This document shows positions 48,001 through 61,548 of a stretch of 64,000 nucleotides of DNA, one piece after another (the stretch's first letter is position 1; each line of letters starts with the position of its first letter). The translations under genes were made by a program, and so were the position numbers. Below the pieces are notes generated by a model. It searched no databases, was not told the origin of the DNA, and saw only the letters and a program-made list of their open reading frames with translations. The DNA comes from Paracentrotus lividus (lineage: Eukaryota > Echinodermata > Echinoidea > Camarodonta > Echinidae): NCBI GenBank assembly GCA_940671915.1, contig CALNVZ010000649.1, positions 8,039,233-8,103,232 of the forward strand. Direction: 5' to 3'.

Positions 48001-51000
48001 ACCAACGATGCCTATACTGGATGCATGAGGGACGTACAGCGATACGCATCACGTGACTACATAATGGTCTCTGAATCTTCTGTACCCCCTTTGAGTGGTT
48101 GTTCCAGGACTCCTCAGTGCGACCCTGATCCCTGCAACGGACGAGGGGTCTGTACAGATCTCTGGTGGACATACACATGTGAATGTCAGCTGGGATACAC
48201 TGGCCCAAGTTGTGAAACAAGTGAGTATATGTACATGATGTACAAAAGTTGTTGGATCAACCTATATGATATTATTGTATATAGTTAGCATGAAAGTAAT
48301 ATGATTTCAATATCCATTAACATTTAGTCATAATACAAAATCAAAATCTCTTTTGTCCTCTTTTTATGTTGGTCTTAGCTTTGATAACATTGAAGGACAA
48401 ACTTTGTAAGTTGTAAGATTTAGTTCTAGTGATTCAAATCATGATGAAAAGGGGAAAAAAAAGATGGTGAATCTTTAATACACCATGGATCACTTTAACC
48501 CATTGGGGACTGAGCCCGAATATATTCGGGCTGATGTCTATGGGAAATGTGTGTTATAGCCAAATCAGCTCATCTCCAACAGGTTAATGGTCTAAATATG
48601 ACTTCATACACCAATGTAGATATAGAATCAATCCCTTTTCATCACAGTATTACTAGACTGTATTCGTCACAATGAAATGAATGACAATAATATTGGAAAT
48701 GTTCTTTTTTTTTCTTGTAGGCTTTGTGCAGGGTACTTTCAGCTTTGAAGAAACCACAAGCTTTGCCATGTTTGATACCTCTACGTACGACATCTCTGTA
48801 TCGGAGAACATCATCAGACTCATCTTCCGCACCAGGGAACAGTATGGACTCATCTTATATGCAGGAACAGGACAAGACTCCATCGTACTGGCCATAGACA
48901 ACAGTTCCTTGATTGCTGAAGTGTCCTTTGATGGAAACACTGATCGCATCACGGTATCTGATTCCATCTCTGACGGGAACTACCATTCTCTGGCCTTCAG
49001 CAGACTATCCACAGAACTAAGCCTGTCGCTAGACTCATCCATGCCTCAGACGGTAGTGATCGCTAGTAGTAGTGAGCCCTCTTTTGATCAGATCTTTGTA
49101 GGAGGTGTTGAAGACTTCAGTGCTGGTGGCCTACCTGATGCCGTAGTGGGGTCCATGTACTTCAAGGGATGCCTTTGGGATGTCAAGTACAACAACTACT
49201 CCCTGGAGTTCTTCCCCTTGGACATTCCAGATTTCCAGATTGACTCCGTCCCTGTTGCTACTAACTCCAATGTGATCAGCATGTGCAACAGCGATGACAC
49301 ATGTAACCCAGAACCTTGTGACAATGAAGGTGTATGCAGCATCACGTGGAATGACTTTGAGTGTGATTGCCCCAACGGGTTTGGAGGAAAGAACTGCTCA
49401 GAGGAAACCATCTGCGCCAGGAACCCTTGTCCTGGGGAAGCAGAATGTCTAGATAGAGATGAAGGATTTGAATGTGAGTTCTTGGTTATGTTTATCTAGC
49501 AGTTAGAATATTCTAACTTTGGTATTTTGCTATTGCTTAAGATTCAAATACCTACATACATGTTGCCACAAGGTGCACAAATCAAATACCATAATGCAGA
49601 CAACAAGTAGCTCCAGATTCATTAGTCAAATTTATTTGTTAACTTTAGTGTGTACAAAGCTGACAAAAAATAAGAGTTTCAAAGAATCATTGAACTGATA
49701 ATGCTAGAAATTAGAATGCATTACTTCTTCCGTTCTTCTTCCGGTATAGTGCTGCTTCATGTCAGTCCGAAGATTACGCAAGAAGAAAAAACCTAGAAGT
49801 TTTGATAAAAGAACTATTTTGTTTGTTCTTATTTCAGGTCTTATACCAGCCACATTCAGTGGCTCCGGAAGCATGATTAAGTACAACAATTCCCTCAACA
49901 CCACCAGAGATCTCAACACCATCACCATGAGACTGAGAACACGTCGAGATGTGGGCTTACTTATGCATTCTTCAAACTCCATCCTGGACTACTTCTTCAC
50001 CATAGACATCCAGGACTCCAAGCTCTCTGTCAGGTTCTTCTTTGGAACCCAAGCCCGCAGTCTAGGTACCGTCTATGAAATCCAACCAGACTACACAGTA
50101 TCAGATGGTGCCTGGCATGATGTAGGAATTACCTTTGCTTCTCCAGAGGTGACAGTAGCCATTGATGACTTCAATGCAACAGAGGAGATCAGCTTCCAGG
50201 GTGGACTGAATGACGTCTTAAGTGGTGGCAGCGGTGGGATTGTATACCTTGGAGGGACAGACGTCACCAACAATGATTATTTCAAGATCTATACTCCCTT
50301 CGATGGCAACATGGATGATGTCCGCATCGGAACCTTCTTGTTGCCGTTCTTCAATGGGTCCGTTTACAACGCGACCAATGAGGAACAGTTCCATGCTGTT
50401 ATGATAGATGGTGTCACCACCGGGGATGCTGGTCCTGATGTCTGCGCATCATCGCCTTGTCAAAACGGGGCCAATTGCACTGATGAGTGGTACTCGTTTG
50501 CTTGCATCTGCCTGCCTGGCTTTACAGGGGACAGCTGCGAGACGGACATTGACGATTGCGATCCGGATCCTTGCCAGTTTGACTCAACATGCTTTGACAT
50601 GGTGAATGGATATAACTGTTCCTGTAGACCAGGCTATGAGGGCATCAACTGTAGTGTGGACATCGATGAGTGTGCATCAGACCCTTGCCAGAATGATGGG
50701 ACTTGTACAGATGGCATTGCAGAATTCAATTGTGCTTGTTCTCCAGAGTTCACCGGTAGAATGTGTGAATTCAATGTAAGTTCAGGACTTATAGTCTGCA
50801 CAAATGTGTATTAAAGAATGCAAGGATTGCCTTTCCAGGTTTCTCTAATCGCCAGATTTATAGCAGAATCCAACCCAAGGAGAGAATCAACCTTACAGGA
50901 AAGAGGAAAATGAGAGGAGCAATTTAAAAAAAATTTCATCAAAATTCGTTATAAAATAAGAGAGTTATGGAAGTTTGAAAAGTCTAGTTGTTCCGTCTAT

Positions 51001-54000
51001 GGGGATCCTCAAATTGGCATCATCGGCTTCAAAATGACCGATCTTATGGACAACTCTCCATTCATTTTGTACACAAAGTTTCAGATTTTCCCCATTTTCT
51101 TTCGAAATATATCTTACCTCCTTCTGAGCTCAACATATGTTGTGTGAAATATATTTTCCCATGATATATTTTGAGCTCAGAAGTAAAGAAGACATATTTT
51201 GAAAGAAAATGGGGAAAATCTGAAAATTTGTGTACAAAATTAATGGAGAGTTGTCCGTAAGATCAGCCATTTTGAAGCCGATGATGCCAATTTGAGGATC
51301 CCCATAGAAGGACCAACTAGACTTTTCAAACTTCCATAACTTTCTTATTTTATAACCGATTTTGATGAAACTTTTTTTCGATTGCTCCTCTCATTTTCCT
51401 CTTTCCTGTATTAAAGGTTGATTCTCTCCTTGGGATGGATTCCCCTTTAAGACAGAATGCCCTTTTGACTCTAAACTGAAAAATGGCTGCATGTTTCTTT
51501 ATTTTCTTAAATCAATATCATTTATAAAAGTATAGACACTTTTTAAAAATGTTTACGAAGTTTAACACTTTTTCAAATCCATAATGACAATTCGTGAAGT
51601 ATGCTCTGTTTAAAGGGAAAATTCACTCTGGATTTAAATTGGTTTTAAAAAGTGCAGAAAAATTAAAGAAAAATATGAGTGAAGGTTTAAAGAAAATTGA
51701 CCAAAAAATAATGAATTTATGATTTTTGATTCTGTGTTATGTAATATAAATTCCATAAAGTGTTATTTTTTCAGAATATTAATGATTTCACCTGTGTGGT
51801 TACTATATCTTTAAACCTATGTTCATATACATGCCTCTATCAGATTGACCCTTTCCTTTATCAAGAACATTTTTGGAATTGACTTTACATGGGAGAGCTG
51901 CTCACACGTGACGTCGCAGCATCAAAACTTTAAATATTCATAACTTTTTGGGGGTCCAATTTCTTCAAACTTTCACTCATGTTTTTATTTTATTTTTCTG
52001 CATTCTACTCAATATTCATTATCTTGTTATTGATATTTGTAGTATGATAGTAACCTATGTACCAATTTATGTACAAAAGTATTCGATGTATAGGGTGTAT
52101 ATGCAATTGATCATGTGTAAAGACCATGCACTGTTTTTTTTATGAGTGTAATAAACTTAAACTAATTATTAACAAGCAACTTTTTTTTTTCATTCCAGAT
52201 ATCTGCATCATGCGACAATGATCCTTGTTTAAATGGTGGTACATGCACCGATGTGACCAATCCACCTGAAGGTACCGACCTCTTCACGTGTGCGTGTGTG
52301 CCCGGATACGAGGGTGCACGGTGCGCTTACGAGACCGACTACTGCGCTCCCATCACGTGCCTGAACGGAGCTACTTGTGTCTCTGACCGAACAACGTTGA
52401 CCTACGATTGTCAATGCTTGGTTGGATTTGAGGGAGATCTTTGCGAGACGAATATTGATGATTGTCAAGCAAACTCGTGTCTGAACGGTGGAGCATGCAT
52501 GGACGGAGTTAATGAATTCACATGTGATTGTGTACCAGGTAAAATAGCACTCAGTTCAAGTGGTCTGAAAGAACTGGGGTTGTGGGCGTTTTATGGGGAG
52601 AGTATCATAATTTGCTGACCCCAGAATTTATGAAAAGCACAGGAAAAACCTGTCTTGAAGCTAAATTTCTGGACTACAGCAAAACAAGCTGTCCCCCATA
52701 AACATGCTTTGGGCATTTTATAACTTACCAGTAACCAGATGGATTGATAGGTGGAATATATATGTGATACGTCTTGTCGAAATGAGAGAGAAGTCGCAGA
52801 TCAAAGATCCGAGTAAATCGACAAACTAATAAAAAAGTCAAATTTTGGAAGGAAATTTTTTTTATTTATTTTCTGGTTCTACCATGCTTCATCTTTGCTC
52901 TGTTAAAAAAATGAGTGAAAATGGTAACGGGAAAGTGGTAAAAGCAGTTTTTCGGCGAGTGTTTTTTTCGGTCATAATTTTTTTTTTCCGGACATACAAG
53001 CGAACGTCCACGCTCATTTCCCTCTCCGTTTAGCTCCGCCCTTAGAAACGCATGGCTTTGTCATGTGATGTGTGATTTCAACTGGATTTTTGTTTCGTTT
53101 TGTGAGCGAATAGCGAACTAAACTCTCTTTAGCTGCACTCAGAAATTTTGCGTGCGATGCCACAACCTGCTGTGAATAAAGCTGTTTCATCCGGGATAGC
53201 GGAGCACGCAAACGAATGTCAAATCTAACAATCGGGTGGGGAAGAGGGGGGGGGGGTTTGTGGGAAAAGCTACTTATTGCTTGACTTAGTTGACGAAACA
53301 AAATACGATTTACTCTTAAAATATTAATTTCTAAAAAATTATTAATATCTTCTTATTACTGGTAACAAGTTTGATCAATAAAAGACGAGATCGAGCAAAT
53401 CATTTACGTTTTTATTTTATTGTCTTAAGCTAACCTAGCACTCATAAAACGTATCAGAGAATTCTAAATACATTCGTGAGGCGCAAATATTTATTAAAAC
53501 ATTTTTGGAGGCTTATCTCTATCATATACTTATTCAAAGAATATAAACAAAATGCATAAGCCCCTGTACAAGAATAATTTAGTCTATAGACCATTATTAT
53601 GTTCGAAATTTCCAACAGAGTTCAGATCAAATGACTCGCTTTATAATGAGTAAGAGTATACGCGATTGACATTCAAAGAACGCACGCAAACATCGGAATC
53701 AATAAAACCCCCAAAAGGTTTTAAATAGTTTTTGTTTCTAACTAATTTAGCGCCAGGATTGGTAAACATTTCTTAAAAGAGCGGACTTTTTCTTAAACAA
53801 TTAGAAAGAGCATGACGTTTTATTTATTTGTCGAAGATATAAAACAACTAACCAAATTTAGTTTCTTTTTTGAGAAGATTGAATGTTATTTAGACAACAT
53901 CGCTTGCTGCGTTTGCCTCGATCATGCGTGACGGACGAGTATTGTTCTCTGTATACCTGAATGCAGCCTCTCCATTGGTCAATCGTTTCACCTTTGTAAC

Positions 54001-57000
54001 AAGTGGTTGCTAGGGCATTTCGTTAGTAGAGGCGGTGACAAATGGTCTTATTTTTCTGGCTCGGAGACAAACGGAAGTCAAACTTCGCAGACGTTTTTCT
54101 CTTGATTTTGATTTCCAAGAGCACAATTCTCCTCGCGTTCAGAGGTTAATATCTCCACTTCTATTTACTCTTTACAGTCGGGTTATATATCAAATTCAAG
54201 GCAATGAATCAGGGATCAATAATATCAAATAAAATGGATTTAAAAATCACGACTAGTCTCTCCTTTTGACGTGACGCATCACATATACAAGACATTACAT
54301 AAGGTCTGTCATTGTGATAAAACTCAGCTGATGAACACACCTGTTACTGGATAAGCATCCATGGTGTCAATTTACTGAATTAGAACGGAGCTATGTTTTG
54401 ATAAGTACTTGTGATTAAAGGGGAGTCCGGGCTGAAATGAAAAAGTTTTGTAAAATTAAATAAAATTCATCAAGCACAACACAGAAAATTTCATCAAAAT
54501 CGGATGAAAAAATAACAAAGTTATGCATTTTTTTAGGTCTTGATTTTTTTTGTAAAAGAGTTCTTGGCAATTGTCTCATTGTCTCATTTGAATATTTGAA
54601 TATTCAAATGAGCAAACTGATGATGTCACAGTCCCCCTACTTCTTGTGTATTTTATTATATGAAATCCTATTTATCTAATTTTTTCATATATTGCGTATA
54701 CAGAAAATCTGTCCCTCATACCGAATAAGTAAAGAGCACTTGTGACCTTGAAACATTCCACAAGGATTAATCCGTGTTTTTATGTCCTTGGCAGAAAATC
54801 TTGATAATTGGTATTTCATACAATAAAATAAAGAAAGTAGGGGGACTGGACAATCATCAGTTTGCCAATTTGAAGAACTGTTTCCTAAAAAATTCAAAAC
54901 CTAAGAAAATTCCATAACTATGCTAATTTTTATCCATTTTGATGATATTTCAGTGTTGTGCTTTTTTTTATTTTACTTTATTTTTCTTATAATGCAAACT
55001 CCAGCCCGGATGAGTCCTTTAAAGAAATAACTTTCGTACAAGAGAGTTCAGTATAATACTGCTCCTTACATAAATAGAGGTCCTCTTTATTTCAAAGCTT
55101 AAATTTCAAATATTTGACAGTTCTATTTTATGGAAGAGTATGGTGTCTTTCAAAGATGAGTACTGTTGAATCTTCTGTGAATAGTTTTTCAAATTCAGTA
55201 GCTGGAAATATTGAGGTTTTTGATTAAAATGAAATTGTTAGATAAATGTGTTTTAGATGTCAACATGTATGAAGGCAAGCAATTTTTGCTAGTATGACTT
55301 GAAAACTTCATTCATTTAAAGAGGACCAATACCCAAGGAAATAATCATTTTTATAAGAAAGAGCACAATCAGAGGAGCAATTAAAAAAAATAAATTTTCT
55401 TTCAAACTATGTCTTACCTCCTTCTGAGCTCAACATATGTTGTGTGAAATATATTTTCCCATGACGTATTTTGAGCTCAGAAGTAAATAAGACATATTTT
55501 GAAAGAAAACGGGGAAAATATGAAAATTTGTGTACAAAACCAATGGAGAGTTGTCCATAAAATTAGCCATTTTGAAGCTGATGTTGCCAGTTTGAGGATC
55601 CCCATAGAAGGTAAAACAAGACTTTTCAAACTTCCATAACTTTCTTATTTTATAACCGATTTTGATGAAATTTTTTTTAAAATTGCTCCTCTCATTATGC
55701 TCTTTCCTATGAAAGTGTTTATTTCCGTGGGTATTGGTTTCCTTTAAGAACTGTTCTTGTTCTTTGGTGATTAAATATTATACCAATCTGGATTTCTAAG
55801 ATTACTTTAAATGCCATGTTTTTGGGGATGATGTTTACTTATTTTATGGGGTTGCTTTTCTTTGATTGTATTTGGTTTTAGGCTACACTGGGGAGGACTG
55901 TGGGACTGATATTGATGAATGCTTGTCGGACCCTTGCTACGCTGGAACGTGTAATAATCTGATCAACGGTTACACATGCACCTGTCCTGACAATTATGAA
56001 GGTAGGCTGAAGCTTATATTTTCCTCTTGAATTGAATTTCATTTGATGCAGGTCATATGATACTTTATTTGAAGATGAAAAAGGCCAAATTATTTACTTA
56101 CCAGATGGAGTTAGTGTCAAAAGTGCGTCTGGTATAGCTGTGATGTAATGCCGATCAATGATCTCATTTTATATCATTTCAAGAAGTCAGGGAAAGCTTT
56201 AATTTTAGTGAAGATTTTTTTTCTTGTCTTGATTGGCAAGCTGCTTATTAACCTCTAAAGGGATTACAAGTATAGCAATATGGGAAATCTGTTGCATAGT
56301 AAGCAAAGTATGCCTTTATGCTTTAATTTCATAGAGCACTTTTTGGGATTGATAAATAAAAACAGCACACAGATTAATGTATACTCATTGTGTATTTTTT
56401 TACCTATCAAAATCTGCAATTACTTCTGTGTTCGAACCTACTTTTTGTGCTCTGCTTCAGTTAGAAATGTATCTTCTAGCACATAAGATTCTGTTAGAAA
56501 AGTGCATTCTATTTCTTTATTACCAGAATGAAAATTTGAATATGATACGAAAATGCTTTTCAGAATTATGTAATACATTTAGTTCTGTTTTTGTTTTGCT
56601 AAAGGCTTTAATAATAAAAATGTACAATTGCATTTGTTGGAACCTTCTAATGTCTGTAGAAAATTTGATACAGTTTTTATAGTCCTTGTTGCCACTGCAT
56701 GTAATGATAATACGCATGCAATGTTTTGACCCAATTAACAACAATTCTCTGCATGATGGTGGCCGCCAACATGGAATGCCTAACTCTACTAATTAACAGT
56801 TCTTTGAATCAAAGTTGTGTTTGAATTAAAGACTAATGCCATAGGTCACAATGGGTCGTGCATTGGTCGTCTCTTAGGAGACAAAGGATTGGAGGGGCAA
56901 GCCATTGTTAGCACACATTCGCTTGCCCCTCCAATCCTCTGTCTCCGCAGAGCCTTCCGACACCTCTGCTGTGCACCTCTCTTTGTCAGCTTTCACAGAC

Positions 57001-57977
57001 AGTATGTCAGGAGCAGGGAGGTGCATGATTTTTCAGGAATGCAAGAGCAACGTGGCTATAATTTTACTTCAGCCGTGTCTAAATGGAAGGAATAATCAGA
57101 GTTGATAGCCAACTGATGCAAATTTGTGGGACAGCCCCTTTGAAAAACATACATGATCAGTTGTGACTGTGTCAAGATGGAATTTTTTTGTGGATATTTT
57201 ACATATTAGTTACCTTATGATCTATTTAAAATAGTTACATGTACCTTTATACAAAAAAAAGTAATGTATTCACAAATATGGAGGTGTTGAATGATTAATT
57301 CATATATGTGCTGCAGTATAATTTAATTTTTTTCTGTTCAACAGTGTTTGTTCTTGGTAATGAAAAAAACCCCAAAAAACAACACCCCCCCCCCAAACCA
57401 GTGTTATAATCTTTATTCTTGGACATTAACAGGAATTCATAAGCACAATTTTTGTGCTGCACACATTATATACATATTTTTTTAGCATTTTTAATTTATA
57501 TTCATAGAGGTTTGATAGATAAATATGATTTTTTTTTTGTTTAAAAGAAAAGAAAAGAATTATAAAGCTATAGTGAGCAAGAACTTATAACTTATTTTCC
57601 TATAATGTTGATATATAAAAAATATAAAAAATATGATACCTCTACTGTTTACTTTTACTTTTTATTTGAGATGATGAGTGATATACATGTACATTGTATG
57701 TATGTTTGTGTCTTTGCTTTCTTTGCTTTACTAGTCTGCCTTGGCCTTGACTTCGTGTTATCATGTTCTTTTTATCAATCGTTTGAACTTTTGACAGAGA
57801 TTCCTCTTTTTTGTCATCTGAGAGTATCTTGTCATTCATTTTCACACCTTCTGCCATAACATCTATCGTGAATTCAGCTCATCTTTTATCGTTATCATTT
57901 AATAATATTATCAACATTATCTTTATCATTATTGTCTTCATCAACATCATCACCATCATCATCATCATCCTTGTCAC

Positions 57978-58010
<33 letters not shown>

Positions 58011-61000
58011 AATCATCATCTTTATCATCATTATCTTCATCAGTGTCATCGTCATCATCATCATCATTATCATCATCATCATCATCATCATCGTCATCAT
58101 CTTCAGTATAACAAGATATCATTATGATTAAAAGTAGCATCCAGTATACATATGAAATCAATATTATGACAAAATTAGATTGTATGTCTTCATGCTCAAT
58201 ACAGAAGTTTTCACCATGATTTCATGCAACTTCAAGCTTTAACTAATCCCACTAATTACCATGAGCCATAGCGCTGCGCTCTCGTTATGTTTTTGACACT
58301 TGCCTGTTGCTAATACTGCAATGTTTCCCATTCCAATACGTCTAACAAACTCGGACACAACATGCTCAATGAGAATGTGACTCCCCTCCCTGCCCTCACT
58401 TGTTCATAAAAAAAACTAACCCTAAGTGTTGTTTTCCCTCAATTTTTTTTGCATGAATTGATTCGGAAACAAGTCAATTGCATTTTTGATCATTAATTCT
58501 TGAAATGAAATTATGAAAGAATATTTGAATATTTTGTAAATTTTTCTTTGCATTCTTCTATTCCCTTTATCCTGCCCCCCATGGTGTATATTTTAAATGG
58601 GTCATTCAATTATATCCCCTTCATTTTCATAATTTTATATAAATAAAAATATGGTCCCATCCCCACTCCCCGTAAAAAAATTGGTGATTGCAAATCTAAT
58701 CTATCCAAAATACAATTTGTGAATATCGCCCTCACATGTTTTCTGGCTCTTTGCACTAAAATGTCCATTCAATGATGAAAACCCAAACAGGCTTTAATTG
58801 TGACATGGATGTCAATGAATGTTTGACCCCTGACCTTTGCCAAAATGGCGGCATATGCAACAACACAGTGGGCAACTTCACTTGTAATTGTCCCCCGGAT
58901 GCTTTTGGTCGTACTTGCGAAATTGCCCCGTGCAGCCCGAATCCCTGCCGTCACGACGGCGACTGCACGGTCGAAGCCCCCGATAGTTTCCTATGCAACT
59001 GCACCCTGGGATATGTAGGGGAAGCGTGTGAGGTGGCTGAATGTTCGGCCGATCTCTGCCTGAACAGTGGGCAGTGTAGCGTGGACATGGATAAAAGCTC
59101 CTGGGAGTGCAACTGTGTAGAGTTTACCCAAGGTATATTCTTCTAAAATGACCTCTCTCTCTCTTTGCCTTTCTGCAATTTGTTGTGTGCCCGGTAGAAG
59201 GCGAAGACATAAAAAAATTGGGGCAATGATTGGAATGATTAATTTTGGGATAAAGAGATAATAGGAATGATCTTTGATATTTTAATTTGAGATGGATATT
59301 TCATTCCCCTGTCATTAGAACACAAGAAGGCCTCATATTTTGACCAAATTTGTTTTTATGCCTTTTTGCCATGCACACAATGATTTGTTTGCTGCTTGGG
59401 AGAAAGGCTGTATGGACCATGGAAAAAGAAAAAAAAACAACACTTGTAGCTACAAGCTCTTTAATGCTCTTTGGCATTATTTCAGCTCATATAGCAATCC
59501 TAAATGAAAAAACATAAATAATGATCAGAAAGAGAGGATGCAAGCTATTCAAAACATGCCTCATCTTGAAGTTTCATCTTGAATTCCATTCCTAGTAGAC
59601 AAAATTTAAAGTGTCTCCATATGTAATATCGAAACAATATTTGGAATTTTCAAAATTTAAAATCACTTTTACGTACAGTTGCAATAAATATTTTTGTTTA
59701 GAGAAGCATTATTGTCTCCATCATTTTTCATACTCCATAAACTGTTATTTGCATACATACATGTACATGTACTTATTTTATCCTCAATCCAGTTTTGTTC
59801 TTCTGAATATTTATCTCAATTTTCTTTTCTTTTGCAGAATTATAATCTTAAAAACACAACAACTTTGAATATTCTTTATTGTATGTGGTCCATATAGCCT
59901 TTCTCTCTGTCTCTGTCTCTGTCTCTTTCTGATACATCTTTGTTTTTTATTTTGTCTGTTACAGTCCATAAACAATTGATTCTAATTTTGTGGAATGTCA
60001 TCTTCATGCAGACTTGTTTCATTGTAAGGGTGTCATAGAGGTTGTGATGGTTTTATGAAATCTTAAAGTGCACTCAGGGGTCTTGCTAAATATTTTTGAA
60101 GGAGGTAATTTCAAATTTATAGGAGGTACTATCAATGCAAGGTAGCAAAGCATTCAAGGGGTGAAAGGGGGGATTTTTTTATAACCCCCAAATTATTGAG
60201 TCAATTGATAAACTGGCCATCTATTCTTAAAAAATGAATGACAAGTTGCAAAATTGCTTGTAATAGCATACAACGTATATCAGTGGTTAAATTATTATAT
60301 TTGTTTATTCATTTTTTTTTTTTTTTTTTTTTTTTTTGTCTTTTTTTTTTTGGTCTTTTTTTTGTTGTTTTTTGTTTTTTGTTTTGTTTTGTTTTTTTTT
60401 TTTTTGGGGGGGGGGGTATCCATGCCATATTACTGTGCATGAAACAAGTCTGTATTGTATTACCTTCTCTACTAATGTGTTGTAATGCATTATTTTGATA
60501 ATTCATTTTTCTGTAGAAATTCATGATGTTATTAATGCAATGTAGTTATAACTGTAGTTTTGACATGAATGGTTATTTATAATGTATCATATTAACAGCT
60601 GGAATACATGTACATTTATAATGTAAACTAATTGGTGGTTGTGAACTAATTTCTTTTCTGTCAAACTAAAAATGAACATTTATTACATAGCGGAGTTCTA
60701 ACTACATGTAGGGGCTGGTTTTTGTTCTGAACGATTTGATTCTCAGAAAAAGATATCAGGTTTTTTTAAACCGAAAGAGAAAGAAGATTTGTAAATCTAA
60801 GAATAAAAATTAGGGTTTGTTAATCCCAAAGTGAAATAGGATTTGTTTATCCAAAATTGAATGGGATTTGTTAATCTGACGATTGAATAGGGTTTGTTTA
60901 ATGAATAGGGGTTTTCAATCCAAAAATGGGGGGAAAAGGGGGTTGTTTAATAATTTGAAAATGCAACTTAGGGTTTTTCTATCTGAAAAATGAAATAGAT

Positions 61001-61514
61001 TTTGTTGAAGGAGGATTCTTTAATCTGAAAATAAAACAATCCCAATACTAACCATATCCTGTTTTGGATTAAATAACCATATTTCTCTTTCAGTCTCTTG
61101 TTTCATTTTGGGATAAAACAAAGCTTATTTTACTTTCAGATTAATGAGCCCATTAGGGGTTGATGCTGTTCTACAAAATGTAGCTCCAAAGCAGACAATA
61201 AGATCATTTTGTATCCACCCAACCAGTGTACAAGTACAATGTAGTGTACATTGTACGTATGTGTCATAGAGATATTTCCTCGAGATAATGAAGGATATCA
61301 TCTCTAAAATCAATTATAAATCACAATTGCTTTCGTCATGACATACTTTCCTAGTCACGATTCTCCTAAAATCTACTGTAGATACATGTACATGTATTTA
61401 ACTCACAGTTTCACTGAACCAGCTGTTTAATAATCGAGGACAGGTTGAATCAGATAGCACCTCTTTTCTACTCAACAATCTCTGATGTTTTTTTTTCCTG
61501 AGCAATATCTGTGA

Positions 61515-61548
<34 letters not shown>

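Larger units (their letters stand above)
52539..55881 (+). other. crb: Intron 9 with two TTAA foldback elements
   Basis: Contents are the elements at 54415-55023 and 55316-55747. The first 1.9 kb is otherwise unremarkable, with a G-run at about 53249-53258. No exon is supported. Confidence 0.6.
56002..58790 (+). other. crb: Intron 10 with hairpin repeat and ATC microsatellite
   Basis: Apart from the listed hairpin (about 56868-56975) and the trinucleotide repeat (about 57895-58105), this is AT-rich intron with no supported exon. Confidence 0.6.

Noticed and set aside
57811..58161. Poly-Ile, poly-Met and poly-Asp frames.
   Set aside because: Translations of the (ATC)n microsatellite.
60238..60524. 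Phe-rich and Lys-rich frames.
   Set aside because: Poly-T/poly-G low complexity.
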